From the NCBI GenBank assembly GCA_035048495.1, contig CM068542.1, positions 39,709,109 through 39,773,108 of the forward strand: a DNA stretch of 64,000 nt, given 5' to 3'. This stretch comes from Euptelea pleiosperma (lineage: Eukaryota > Streptophyta > Magnoliopsida > Ranunculales > Eupteleaceae). This document shows, in pieces, positions 21,473 through 33,213 of this stretch. The translations under genes and the position numbers were made by a program. The first letter of the stretch is position 1, and each line of letters begins with the position of its first letter. Below the pieces are notes generated by a model. It had not been told where the DNA came from. It made no database searches and saw only the letters and a list, made by a program, of their open reading frames with translations.

Positions 21473-21660
21473 GTATGAGTAAAACTTGTGTCACAATGGG
21501 AATTGCAAATCACACAAACACAGCCAATGAGTTCTCGGCAGCACGTACACCTAAAAAGCAAAAGCAATGGGTATGTTGCAAAAGCCCTTGTGTACGTGCC
21601 GAGAACTCATTGGCTTGTGATTGTGTGATTTACAATTTCGTGTGATAGAAGTTTTACCTG
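21473..21660. repeat. Hairpin repeat
   Basis: Arms CAAATCACACAAACACAGCC + AATGAGTTCTCGGC and the inverse GCCGAGAACTCATTGGCTTG + TGATTGTGTGATTT, separated by about 50 bp. One arm (GAGAACTCATTGGCT) recurs near 33745. Confidence 0.7.
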
Positions 21661-22020
21661 AAACTGTTTCATTTGCGGAAGCGGCGTTTTTGGTAGTCAC
21701 CACCGCTGCCATCTGGGTCCACTGACCGCATGGATGTTTATCCCACCCATTGATGGGTATACAGACCAAAAATCACCTTGATTGATAATCTATAACCATT
21801 AGATTTTAACACTTTTTAGCACTTTTTAAGGCTCTCTTATAGCCATTGAATTCAACCATTTTTTGATTACTAAAACCAACGGCTAAAAATCATTAAACAA
21901 GCTGATTGTTTGTATGAATGTTTATTCGGGGGTGGGCTAAACATCCATGCGGTTAGTGTGCCCAGATGGCAGCGGTGACTACCAAAAATGCCGCTTCCGC
22001 AAAAGAAAAGATCTCAGGTA
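21655..22020. mobile_element. Family B foldback MITE
   Basis: Ends ACCTGAAACTGTTTCATTTG ... GGAAGCGGCGTTTTTGGTAG and the inverse CTACCAAAAATGCCGCTTCC; inner core CCGCATGGATGTTTATCCCA and its inverse. Further copies: 33960-34275, 44620-44905 and 46575-46925. Confidence 0.75.
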
Positions 22021-22117
22021 TACCTTGTTACATCACGACCCTTTGCCAAAACACTTACCTGGGTACGGTCATCTCCTTTGTTGACAGGGCCAGTCATCAA
22101 AGTTTTACTCACATTGA

Positions 22118-22243
22118 AGGTTCCCTGCCAAAATGTCTGATACGAACATCAAGGCCTAAACCCAATTCATGTTAACCCCTTGGTTAGTTGGTTAAGGGTG
22201 GTTAACAAAGGGTACGTGTCAGACATTTTGGGAGGGGACGGGG
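22118..22243. repeat. Short foldback ending in a CCAAAATGTC word
   Basis: CCTGCCAAAATGTCTGATAC and its inverse GTGTCAGACATTTTGGGAGG, around GTTAACCCCTTGGTTAG. A related arrangement lies at about 23012-23120, next to the thionin-like gene. Confidence 0.6.
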
Positions 22244-23011
22244 CCAGCTATTTCTTTTGTACGTGTCAGGCCATCCTATTAAGTCTTTGTTTTTAGGTCA
22301 CCATTTTATATAGTTAATAATATTAAAATGGAAATGACAAAGACAGCTAGCTCAATGTATAGTTAGATTGTGGGCCCCACAAGATTGTTAATTTCTATCC
22401 TCACCCGAAAATCAGCCTTTTAACACATCTCGATGTGGGCCACACAAGATTGTTTCTTTAGGCGTGTCGAAATAAGCTGACACTTAACATTACTTTAGCA
22501 AACATATGAGCATAGTAAACGCACATTTGACTATCGTCAATGGCCATTGTTTTGTTGATGCACCTCTATAAACAATCTCTTTAGTAGTGGGGTCCTATTT
22601 GAACAATCATCTCAGAGTCCAGTTTCTATAGGACCGGGTCCCATTCAAAGTTTATAGGACCCTCCCAGAATGCCACTTGGCCCACTCCTTCAGGCCCACT
22701 GACCCATATGAATCTTTAGCCCAACCTTCGTGGACCTACACACCAAAAATTGGCCTGATTGTTAATTTCTAACGCTATAATTTGAGCTTTTTTTTTGTCA
22801 TGGGGATGGAACTCATCCATACGCAAGTTGTTGAAGCCCATTGCCCATATAACAAAAGAAAATGTCCAAATTCAACGGCTAGAAATTATCAATCAGGCTG
22901 ATTTTTGGTGTGCAAGTCCACCATGGGATGGGCTAAACATTCACGAGTCCGTGGGCTCCAAACAGTGTGCTGCTAGTTTGAAGCCCCCCCCATCTTCAAA
23001 TTTCGAAACGT
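22244..23011. other. Intergenic DNA with a degenerate family A element
   Basis: About 22690-22990 is a family A foldback (ATTGGCCTGATTGTTAATTT, inverse ATTATCAATCAGGCTGATTT). The rest shows no gene. Confidence 0.55.
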
Positions 23012-23247
23012 ACCCCTTGTTAACTCTCTCTTAACTAATTAACTAACCAAGGGCTTAACGCGGGTTGGGTTAAGTCCTTGGGTTAGAGGAGTAAAAGTGC
23101 TGTACGTGTCGACATTTTGGGAGGGAAGTTGAAATTCGAAGTCCCCAGCAGGACAGCGAATTTTTTTTCGCGTGGGATAGCTAGGCCTAGGGATAGCACG
23201 ACTCGAAGGGCAAAAAAAAAAAAAAGAGATTAGATTGTCGTAGTTAC

Positions 23248-23781
23248 CGGGATCGCATTTAATCTGGCACTTCCTGTCGCAGCGCTGCATAAGCCTTGCT
23301 GCAAAAAAATAAAAAACGAAAGACAAAATGCAATCAATCCATGTATTAAGAAGAATCATACGCAGGAAGAGTAAACGAATCTATACTGCACCCCAACAAG
23401 TACAAGCCCTTAATCACAGCGGGAGGATCACGGAGGAGTAAATTTTTGTGTGGATCCTTTTTCTATATATGTGGAGCTGTGGAGACAGGTGGGTAAGGCA
23501 GGAGTAAAATCATGAGAACGTTGGCACGATCAAATCAAACGGCTCAGATCTATTGGGACGCTTGATAGGGTGGTGCTCATTATACATTCGGCGCACGTTA
23601 GAGAAATAGAGCGGAGGGTGGGTTGGGGAATGGGGAGTGGGGACCGGCGGATGTACTTACTGTCTTTTTGAACGCAGCCCGTTGAACAGGCGTCCAAACA
23701 GTCAGATGCCGCGGGTTCGGCTCTCTCCATCTGCAATGAGATTATAAACAACACAAACACTAGAGCTATTATCTTCTTCAT
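23248..23781 (-). CDS. Small secreted cysteine-rich peptide, thionin-like family (3' end unresolved)
   Basis: Exon 1 23661-23781 encodes a start Met, a Lys pair, a hydrophobic signal-peptide core of about 12 residues (IIALVFVLFIISL), then a short Glu/Arg/Ala stretch and CLDACSTGCVQKD. Exon 2 runs from 23298 to about 23248 (acceptor TTTGCAG, phase 1) and encodes T-R-L-M-Q-RCDRKCQIKCDP. Six cysteines arranged CxxxCxxxC and CxxxCxxxC fit a plant thionin-like peptide family of unknown role, probably secreted and defence-related. A third exon could follow the GGTAAC donor at 23248, but none of the downstream frames looks like a convincing end; unspliced reading runs into a low-complexity Phe run. 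The start is the ATG after the CT-rich leader. A repeat-like block (23012-23120) sits just downstream, so the 3' end may be damaged. Confidence 0.7.
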
Positions 23782-23819
23782 CTCTCTCTCTCTATCTTCC
23801 CTCTTGCACACTCGAGCTG

Positions 23820-23827
23820 TTTAAATA
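23820..23827 (-). promoter_or_regulatory. Candidate TATA box of the thionin-like gene
   Basis: TATTTAAA on the minus strand, about 40 nt before the ATG, followed by a CT/GA-rich leader. This would leave a very short 5' leader. Confidence 0.4.
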
Positions 23828-23944
23828 GAAAGCTACCCAATGTTTAGACTGAAACTACGGGAATGCCCCGCACTCAAAGCCAAAGGAACTCGCCGCCCTC
23901 CTTTTTGACCAAATGGGGAACCGCTCACCGACGTCTATGTGAGC

Positions 23945-24905
23945 GACGTGGCACACTCTTAGAAAGCACTAACCCGTATGGGTGTTTTGGCCCATCCCTA
24001 GTGGACCAACAGAGCAAAAATCAGCATGATTTCTAGTCATCAGATTGGATTTTTTCTCATAGATTTATTTTTAACCGTATATTACTCAGGGATGGGAGGT
24101 CGGTGATCTCCAAGAGAGAAGGTCCTTCTTGCGTAAGGCACGGAAAAATCTAGGATACCAACTTATGTATCAAACTTTTAACGTAGAAGTCCCTCAATTT
24201 GCAAGGAAGTGGACCCATTGGGGCACACTTGCCCGTTGAATGTCTGGCCCACACTATGATAGGCCAAACATCCATACGGTCGGTGGTCTCAAAGAGTGGC
24301 AGGTGGCACCAACGTAGCACCAATAATTTCAGCAAGACTTCCCCGACCCGCTACCTGACCACTCACAATATAAGCCACGTGCAAATTTATTAGAGGACAC
24401 TGACCGTATAGATGTTTGGCCAATCCCTAGGTGGACCTACAAACCCAAAATCAACCTGATCAGTGATTTCTAAGCGTTAGTTGAAGTCATTTTTGTTGGT
24501 TGATCAGTGATTTCTAAGCGTTAGTTGAAGTCATTTTCGTTGGATGATCTTAGCCGTAGGAATTTGAGCATTATTTACCATTATTTCCGTATAAAGATCC
24601 AACGGTTTTGAAATCACTAATCAGGCTGATATTTGGTTTGTAGGTCCACTTACAGATTGGTCAAACATCTATACGGTCAGTGTCCTCTAATAAATTTCCA
24701 CGTGGCTTACATTGTAGGTGGTCAGTTACCTGACTATGGGTGGTCGGGCAAGTCTTGCTCCAATAATTTGGAGTCAAATTTTCAACGTTTGCATGTGGAT
24801 CCACCTCAACCCATGAAAACAAAATCAGGCTGATTTTTTTGTATGTAGATCCACCTAAGGTCGTGTCGAAACATCCATACGATCAGTGGTCTCTCATAGT
24901 GTGCC
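23945..24905. mobile_element. Cluster of family A foldback elements
   Basis: A truncated copy at 23945-24110, a complete one at about 24310-24780 whose inverted arms extend some 170 bp (AGCAAGACTT ... AAGCCACGTG ... TTTATTAGAGGACACTGACC) and a right-arm remnant at 24820-24905. The complete copy contains a 44-bp internal tandem duplication at 24458-24545 (unit starts GATCAGTGATTTCTAAGCGT). Confidence 0.75.
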
Positions 24906-24985
24906 ACTTCTACAAAACACGTGCCACCCCCTCATATTTTCACAACTTCACTTAAATATAGACTTCAATTTGCTTATAAAAAGAA

Positions 24986-25794
24986 GGAAATTTTTGACAT
25001 CCCCCCATGTTATCTTTAAAATTTGACATACCCCCCACAATTTGAAAAAGCTGACATACCCCCTATGACTCGGACCATTGTCATTTGACCAGTGTTGACC
25101 CGAGTTGACTACCTAATTTTGTATTAAAGGACGAAAGTGCCATTGTCTTCAACCTTAGAACAAGGGTTTGGATTTAAGCCAAAACCCATACCCCAAATCA
25201 AACCCAAACCCATACCTCAAATCAAACATGAAAAGAGGAGATAAAAATTAAAACCCAATTTTGTAAACTTGAGGTTTTTTTTTGGTTTTTTTATGGAGTG
25301 AGATTTATTTTTATGGATTTTCTTGTAGAATGAAATCTTAAAATTGAGAGAACCCATCTTTCCAAAATCCACATCTCAAAAGTTTAAAATATAAATTGCT
25401 TTGTCTTGTTTTTCGTTTTTGTTAATGAAAATTTTAAAACTAAAATTGCATGCTTTATTTTTTTTTTTTTTTAACCTTGGGTTTTAAATTATTGCCGGAG
25501 TGGTGGCATGCCGACCCGGTGGGTTAGTTGCCGGTGATAGGCGGCCAACCCATTGGAATCTCTTGGCCAGCCATCCCCACAACCGTTTGATTTGGGTTTG
25601 GGTTTTAGCCCAAACCCTTGTTCCAACCTTAAGACAAGGGCATTTTTGCTATTTAATACAAAATTGGAAGTCAACTCGGGTCAACACTAGTCAAATGACA
25701 GTGGACCGAGTCATAGGGGGGTATGTCAGCTTTTTCAAATAGTGGGGGGTATGTCAAATTTTAAAGATAACACGGAGGTATGTCAAAAATTCCC
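24986..25794. mobile_element. Mutator-like non-autonomous element with long inverted ends
   Basis: 809 bp with inverted ends of about 210 bp. Left end GGAAATTTTTGACATCC..., with CTGACATACCCCCTATGACT and GTTGACCCGAGTTGACT inside; the right end is its inverse. The perfect 9-bp direct repeat TAAAAAGAA lies at 24977-24985 and 25795-25803. No transposase frame is visible; the middle is AT-rich and non-coding. Confidence 0.85.
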
Positions 25795-25997
25795 TAAAAA
25801 GAAAAGGATACTACAAAATACACATTCTCTAACTTTTTAAACAAAAAAAAAATTAAAAACATTAAAAAAAAAAAAAAAGAGCCGCATCAGATTCGAAAGA
25901 GCACACCCATCTCCTGCCATGGTACAAAACTGCCCGCGCAAACAGGCTATAAGCATTCGATGTAGCGCTTATCTCTCTTAATAAACAGATACAGAAT

Positions 25998-28900
25998 TTA
26001 ACAGTACTCTACGCTCAGTGACGAAACCACTTCTTCTTTCTCCTCTGTCTTGAAATCCTTCGATTCCAAGTACATGTTCGAGCTATGAAAACTCTCCATT
26101 TCGGGATCATCGACGTCAATTTCGGGAGTATTATTATTGTTAACGGCAGCAGAGCTGATAACAACCTCGATCGCATTCGATTCTCGGGAGCTCTTAGACG
26201 GCTTTAGCTGTGACATCCTCTTCATCTCCTTTGCTTTGCCCCACAATACCGCGTACAAACCACACACGATTAACATTGCTCCTAATATGCTGTTACATTC
26301 CAAATTAAACAATAAAATGTATATATAAATATATTATATTCTTATGGTCCAGATCAGTTCCTGTTTGGTTCCAATTCCTATCAATTCGATTCCAATGTCA
26401 AACGACCCAGAACCATTTCCTATTCCTATCAATTCAGTTCTGGTTCTTTTTTTTTGTCAGTTTCCCAAAAATGTAGAACCAGAACCGGTGTTTTCGATTC
26501 TAAATCGAATTCGGTTTCGATTAATAAGCCGGTCAGTTGTCACCAAGCTAGACCGGCCTATTAACACCCTACTCCCAATTTTAACCAAGTACGGGAAAGA
26601 GGGCAAATTTGGAAAGTAAAATTAGGGAATATGGGAATGTAATCCGGACCTTCCAAGATGCAGCTTCTCGTCAAGTAGGAAGGACCCCGCCAACGCGACG
26701 AGCAATAGCATCAAAGGGTTAAAAACCGAGACAAAAAGTGGCCCCCTTAAATGTACACACCATGCAATTAAAGTCACCATAAGCCCCGACGCCATGATTC
26801 CCTGCAACACAATACACGTAGCCCTGTCAATAGATACACGAATCACAAACATCCAATTTAATCCTATAAGAGACCCACTGAAATTAAAAAAATCATCAAT
26901 AATGCTATACCGAATAAGCAACGGTTAGAAGCCTGATATTCCAGCCCAACTTCCACTGGGCCCATTCCTTTTCCATGCAAAGAGCGTAAACAACGGCCTG
27001 GATTGATCCCATCATACACATCAGGGCCGTGCTAGAGTAATGACACGGGTACTTCTCACTCATCTTAGTCTGCAATATAAGAAAAAAAGGAGAAAGAGGG
27101 AATAATGCGATTAGTAAAAGGTAATCCGGGCAGATCAGGGACAATCTCGTGGTAAAATCACCTGAATTATCAACCAGGTTGCATAAGACAAACAACTGCC
27201 TACAGACAGCAATGACCCCATTAAGCGATTACCATCTCCGTGTGATACTGCTGCCACGCCGCACCCTTTATGATCATGATGTTCCATCAGATTAAACTTT
27301 GTTGACCATATGTTGAACACCATGCCTTTGTAGAAAGTGAGGAGCATTGCACCACCTATGCCAAATAGCGTGCCCACCATCTTCGCTTTCCCAGCCCGGG
27401 TTTGGACTGCCAACCTCTCCAACCTAAGAAAAAAAAGACAAGTCCACTGATCAGATGGTTCAGCAGTAATGGCTAGACTGACTGGGCATGTGCCCCTGGC
27501 CCCGACCCTCAATATCCACTGTAGGGACCCAGAACCCGACACCTTAGGAAAGAAAACATAATATTTTCATAATAAGGGAAAAGTTCATTAACTAAATGAT
27601 AAAAGTTATTAAAAAAATAATAGTTAAAAAAAATAGGATATTAATATCAATCGATCGCATAAAATGTCAAAACGTAGTTTCGATTACAAAATAACAAAAT
27701 CTCACAGAAGGGTTATAGTTTGCTAAGGACAAATCATAGGTTGCTACATTTGCCAAAATATAATGAAATGTTTGTCGGTATACTAATACATATATGTAAT
27801 ATGTCGGGTTTGGGTTAGATCGGGTTGGACCGAACTTCAACCATATCCCAACCCGATTTGATCAGATTACCAAAAATTTGGCTCGAGCCCTACCCAACTC
27901 TAAAGTCGGGTTCAACGTTAACCAGTCAAGCTCAGTTTGAGCCCACCCAAGTTGCAGCCCTAATTCGTAACGTAGGGCCACTGAAAGAGTCGATCGAAAA
28001 GTGGCTGGAGCAAAACTTTTAAGTGGAGGATCTTGTCGTGGCATTGTGGGTCATATAACGCGCCATGTGGCACACTATTCAAGATCACTAACCATATGGA
28101 AGTTTGACGCATCCTTAGGTCCTTAGGTGGACCTAAGAACAAAAAAAATCATGCTGATTGTGATAACTAGCCTTTAGGATGAGTCTTTTTCATGGCTGAT
28201 GTTTAATTAACCGTGGGATTCAAGCATTATATGTTGTACAAAAATCCAATGGCTAGAAATCAGTAATCAGGCTGACTTTTAATCTGTAAGTCCATCAATT
28301 GTGGACAAACATCCATACCATCATTAGTACGAAAAGTGTTCACGTGGCAAGTTTTACGCGACTCACTCGAAAAGAATTTGAACTCGTGGCAAGTTTTGCG
28401 AGTACTTCCGTCCAAAAAGTTTCTTGGTCCCCGGGTGCGGACAAATCTAATCTGAAGCCTTTTGCAGATTTAAAAGTGTGCAAACATTGTCAGTACTGTT
28501 GGATGTCCCTTGAAAAATGTGTTATTTCCATGTTTTCAAAAAAAAAAAATTATAAATTTAAAACACGGTTTTCAAGGATGATTCAACGGTGGATACAATG
28601 TTTAAAGACTAGATTTGTCCCACGGGTGCCAACTGCCAAGTGTAAGTATAACTGACGCCATTATGAATCCCTTGCATCACAAAAATTTCACAGGAAATCA
28701 ACCCGTTGAGGTACTGGTAACAAATTCACGTGAGTTTCGGTGTTTTTCTTCTTTTGAAAAAATTGAAATTCAGAGAAGAAATTGAGGATATACCCAAAAG
28801 CAATAGCCATGATGAACGTAATAGCTGGAATGAGGTTCGTCATGGCCGAAGCAAACGTTGCGGACGTTAGTGTCAAGCTCTCCACGTATAAGTTCTGAGC

Positions 28901-29897
28901 TAAAGTCCCCCTTTATTCAATAAATGTACAACAATATCGTTAGTAACCAAACAGGCATTAATAAGAAAACTGCATTTATGGCCTCGCCCTTTTTAAATCG
29001 TCTCTAAAAGAAGCCAAGTGTCTCGTTACGATAAAAAAAAGACTCGTAACCAAAACGTTTCTGAAGAGAAAAAACTAGAAAATATAAATGGCAAGGCTAG
29101 CTACAGCTGTAGGATTTCTTGATTACTACATGCACCATTTTTAAAAACCTGAGTCTAGAAATCTCTGATTTTTTTTTTTTTTTGGAAATTTAGTGTATCG
29201 AATGGGTCTAAGAAGATCTGATCCGATTTGACGATACCCATTTTCAGATTATTCCTCACTTACCCAAATAACCCACATAGAAATGCTTGGAAAACAACAG
29301 TCCATGTCAACTTCGGCCTGATTTTCCTGCAAACAAATCAAGAACATATTAAAACCATAACAAAGAAAGGTCTATGTTTTCTTGATGGGTTTTGAACAAA
29401 GAAAGCCCTATCAAGAAACCTGAAGTCTCAAAAAACAAAGAATCACAAGTCTTGGATCATATATTTTAATGGGTATTATTATGCAAAAAACTATTCGAGT
29501 TTCTGTTTGGTTTTTTTTTTTTTTTATGGGTTTTTATTACAGTAAAACCTGAGAGATAATCAAAGCAGATATGCAAAAAACAAACCCAGATCTTTTATAT
29601 ATTGTTGCCGATCGGGGAAAAAAAATCAAAGAACCCATCTAAGATTCGATGAACCAGATTGAAAAAGTTAGATGAATCTTGATCGAGTAAAAAAAAAAAC
29701 CTTTCTAAGAAGAAAGCAAGAGGAGCCAAGAACGCCGTAGCAAATAAGTATCGGTAAGCAACCAAAATCCTCATGTTCATCCCATCGTTGGTTGCCAACT
29801 TGTAAAACACATTTACTCCAGCAAAAATGATCTGAACCACCACCATCAACATCGCCGGCTTCAACCCATGAAAAATGTTACAGAGATCACGAGCCAT
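25998..29897 (-). CDS. WAT1-related EamA-domain transporter, divergent paralogue (intact)
   Basis: Seven exons on the minus strand, all GT-AG: 29897-29701, 29326-29264, 28910-28794, 27423-27162, 27069-26911, 26801-26650 and 26289-25998; 1242 nt, 413 aa. Exons 2, 3, 5 and 6 have exactly the lengths (63, 117, 159, 152) and phases of the array genes. N-terminus MARDLCNIFHGLKPAMLMVV; EamA repeat 1 at about residues 15-145 (FAGVNVFYKLA, RYLFATAFLAPLAFFLER, LTSATFASAMTNLIPAITF); repeat 2 at about 190-335 (PLMLLLVALAGSFLLDEKL, ILGAMLIVCGLYAVLWG). A polar tail of about 70 residues (NNNNTPEIDVDDPEMESF) is longer than in the array copies. The start is the ATG at 29897; the frame upstream has no other ATG. 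Family role: transport of amino acids, auxin or similar; substrate unknown. Introns 3 and 6 contain MITE-like sequence. Confidence 0.93.
27795..28630. mobile_element. Three MITEs in intron 3 of the minus-strand WAT1 gene
   Basis: 27795-27965: G/C-rich family K repeat ending GCCCACCCAAGTTGCAGCCC. 28060-28345: family A foldback (GACCATAT-type core, GGTGGACC, inverse near 28290). 28432-28625: family M foldback starting GGACAAATCTAATCTG and ending GACTAGATTTGTCC, as upstream of array copy 4. Confidence 0.7.
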
Positions 29898-30063
29898 GCA
29901 GACGTATTCTATCACTCGTCTTTTCACTATTATATATATAAGAAATAATAGAGAAAGAGACAGAGAAAAAAAGAGAAAGGGAGCGAACAAGCAAGAAGAT
30001 CGAATGCTTCGTCTTCTCGCTGTCTCGCTGCTTGAGTTGAGATCGAAACGAAGACCAGAGATA

Positions 30064-30071
30064 TATTTATA
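30064..30071 (-). promoter_or_regulatory. Candidate TATA box of the minus-strand WAT1 gene
   Basis: TATAAATA on the minus strand, about 170 nt before the ATG. No other ATG lies between it and the start codon on this strand, allowing a leader of about 140 nt. Confidence 0.5.
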
Positions 30072-30586
30072 AACGAGAGGGGGGGGAGAGCGACGACCGC
30101 GAGTCCGAGACCGAGTCGCTTGTGGGGTTCAAATCCTAACGAACGAAGAGAAAGAAGTGGAGAGTGTAGGCTAGAAGGTTCTTCTTCTGCGAGGAAATGT
30201 GAATGTAGCTAGCTAAAGGGCATTTATTGTAATCAATGCTCCTGCGGTTGCGCTATTTCCCCACGCGCGTCACCTTTTACGTCTCGTCCAGCACGTGTAA
30301 TCTTAACCAGATACGTGCGTAAAAATCTTTGTGAAGAGGTCAACCACGTGTTCATCTTATAATGGTTTGTTTGGATTTCTTGTCTATAGCAACGATGCCG
30401 CAGAATCCACGTTAGTGGGAGAGAAGAACGAGGCGTCATCGGACTTTCTTTTTTCTTGTGTTCATGAGAAATCAGCTGTGTGAAATCAGCTGTGTTGATT
30501 GTTAGAAAGAGCAATGATCGTATGCTGCGTCTCACCACCGTATCATATGCTCCCCATCTATTCTGTTAATCGTGTGGGGTAAGTAC

Positions 30587-31408
30587 CCCCTTTATTTTAT
30601 TGATGCAATTTGCATCTCACCCAATGTTTTTAAAATATTTGTGTCTCACCCTTTGACCATGGTCAATGTCGTTGACCATAGACGGTCTTTGAAGGACATC
30701 CCCATATTTTTTAAATGACTACAATGACCTTGGGTGAGCCGCAAATATTTTAAAAACATTTAGTGCGATGCAAACTGCATCAATAAAGGAGGACAAGTAA
30801 AAAAAAAAAAATTCAAGTTTTTTTTTTGTTTTTTGAGGATTGTGAGCTCAACCTTTTTTTGACTATTGTTAACTCACCTTCACAGGTTGTTAAGCTCGCT
30901 AATTGATGAGGGACCACAATATGACCCATGTGGCACATTCTTAGAGGTCACCAACCGTACGGATGTTGGGCCCATCGCTAGGTGGAGCTACATACCAAAT
31001 ATCAGCCTGATTAGTGATTTCAAACCAATGGATCTTTGTACCCCAAAAAATGTTCAAATTCTACAGATAAAATCAACCAAGGAAAATGACTCTAATCCAA
31101 TGCTTAAAAAGTGACAATCAGATTAAGTTTTGATCTGTTAGGCCAAAAGTAAATCAAGAAATCACAATCCTCAAAAAAAAAAAAATCTTCGAAAAAAAAA
31201 AAAGATCTTTTGCTTGTCCTCCTTTATTGCACCCAATGTTTTTAAAATATTTACATCTCACCAAGGTCATTATAGTCATTTAAAAAATATTGGGATGTCC
31301 ATTGGAAGACCGTCTATGGTCAACTTGGTCAAAGGGTGAGACACAAATATTTTGAAAATATTGGGTGAGATGCAAATTGCATCAATAAAGTAAGGGGGTA
31401 AAGCAAAA
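30587..31408. mobile_element. Large palindrome: two family F elements facing each other around a family A element
   Basis: 30587-30798 and 31220-31408 are each family F foldbacks (TTTATTGATGCAATTTGCAT, CATTGGGTGAGATGCAAATT). They and their flanks (TTTTGAGGATTGTGA at about 30833, inverse TCACAATCCTCAAAA at about 31161) form an outer inverted repeat. Between them sits a family A arm (30925-31145: CCATGTGGCACATTCTTAGA, ATCAGCCTGATTAGTGATTT). Confidence 0.7.
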
Positions 31409-31859
31409 AAGCCCTTTTATATATTTTTCATCTTTTTATATAGCATTTATTCTATTTATTAATGGACGAATGCCCTTCTTACATTATGGTTCGACATTTT
31501 CCATATTAACAAAGTTACCCCTATTTTTGCTTCTCGATTTATTCACTTGGCGGGAGTGTTTTGGTCTTTATGGTGTCAAAAGACATGTCACCCTACAAGC
31601 ACACATCATCCCTCCACCGCACTCAATGCTAAAAAAATTCTTATTCCTAATATGACCCTCAAGTTCGTTAAATTGATAAACATTACCTTTTTCATTTTCT
31701 GTAAAATTTTATTTTATAATGGTTCCTTCGTCATTCAACATTTCAACTCAACGGTTAAAGCATTTATTGCAAACCTACGCGTTTGTCGGTACCTAAATTT
31801 TCAAAGATTTTACATAAATCCCGATGACAAATTACACATATCTCGAGGATTGGAAAGGG

Positions 31860-32330
31860 ACTCTGGTCCTTATCCAGGGTGATAACAGTAAGATATATCA
31901 TCTATGTAACCATTAGTTTTCTATAAATAAACCCTCTTACTATGGGCTTAGTGAGCCCAAAGAGGTCCAAAATATAATACAGAGTGAAGAGCGAGAAAGT
32001 ATTGTATTTTCTTTCCCCATTAGAAAGGGATCTGCGAGAAACCCAACTTAGAGCATCGTATCCTAGAAAATCCAACTCAAAGCATTGTAATCAAAGAACA
32101 ACACAGTGGATTGCCTCCACTAATGAGGCCGAGGATGTAGTCGTCTGGCATTGTTTTCGATAATGAACCTCGTAAAATCTATTCTCTCTTCTCTTTTTTG
32201 ATTTCTCTTCTCAAATTCTCGAAAGCCAGATCTCTCATATTCATATTTAAGAAGTAGGTGTGAATCTCGAGGATTATCGACAGCTATATTTCAAATCTCA
32301 AATTTTTTACCCACAATGTCCATAGAAAAA
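31860..32330 (+). mobile_element. Copia-like LTR remnant
   Basis: CTATAAATAAACCCTC (TATA-like), AAAGAACAACACAGTGGATT, CTAATGAGGCCGAGGATGTA and CGATAATGAACCTCGTAAAA are arranged as in the U3-R-U5 part of plant Copia LTRs. Ends and target duplication were not found, and no gag-pol is nearby. Confidence 0.5.
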
Positions 32331-32369
32331 ATTAAATGATGGTGTTAACCATTGAACTTGATGACAGAC

Positions 32370-33213
32370 CCAAAGTATGAACCATGTGGTATACTATTAG
32401 AGGCTACTGACCGTATAGACGTTTGCCACGTCCCTATATGGACATTTGTAACAAAAATTGGAATGATTAGTGATTCCTAACCTTTGGATCATAATGCTTG
32501 AAATCCACGGTTGAAAATAAGCCATAAAAGAACTCTAATCCAACATATATTAAGTTCTAACCAAGATGAATTTTGAGATGTAGTTCCAACTAGGGATAGG
32601 CTAAACATTTATGCGGTCAATGGTCTCTAAGAGTGTCTCGTAAAAGTCACAATACATAGAAAATCGATGAATGAATTTGAGACAAAGGAGGAATTCAATT
32701 TTAAGAACCCACGTTGTACACTTTTAGCGACCACTCACAGTATGGATGTTTGGCCCATCTCTAAGGAAAAATATTTTGATCATGGCGCTCTGGCACTTAT
32801 AATTAAGTGCCACTTGTCCTAGAGTTAGGTGGCCCCTTTACCCAGGACAAGTGGCACTTAACTATAAGTGACAAAATCCCATGGATGACAAGATCAAAAA
32901 AATTCAATTTCTCATATCTAAAGTTGAAAAAATTTTCATCCTGGAACTGGCACTTTTTTATCCATAATGTTCTGGCACTTATAGTTAAATGCCACCTGTC
33001 TAGGATTAAGGTGGTCCTCAACTGTAGTTATAACCCTTAATAGTGGAGAAAAAAGCAACTACATTTAAGGGCCAGGACAAGTGGCACTTCACTGTAAGTG
33101 CCAGAATGCCATGGATCAAAATGCGTCTGGATCAAAAATTTCGCATCTCTAAGTGGACAGTGGACCAATCATATTGATTTTTGATCTGCACGTCCACTAA
33201 GAATGGGCTAAAC
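32370..33213. mobile_element. Nested family A and family C elements
   Basis: 32370-32640: family A. About 32720 to 33570: a second family A element split by two family C foldbacks (32765-32900 and 32945-33140: ATGGCGCTCTGGCACTTATA, AGTGCCACTTGTCC, inverse ends) and by the family H element listed next. Confidence 0.65.

Noticed and set aside
29898..29990. N-terminal extension of the minus-strand WAT1 gene
   Set aside because: The upstream frame begins with TTG, has no ATG, and its sequence lies in the expected 5' leader.
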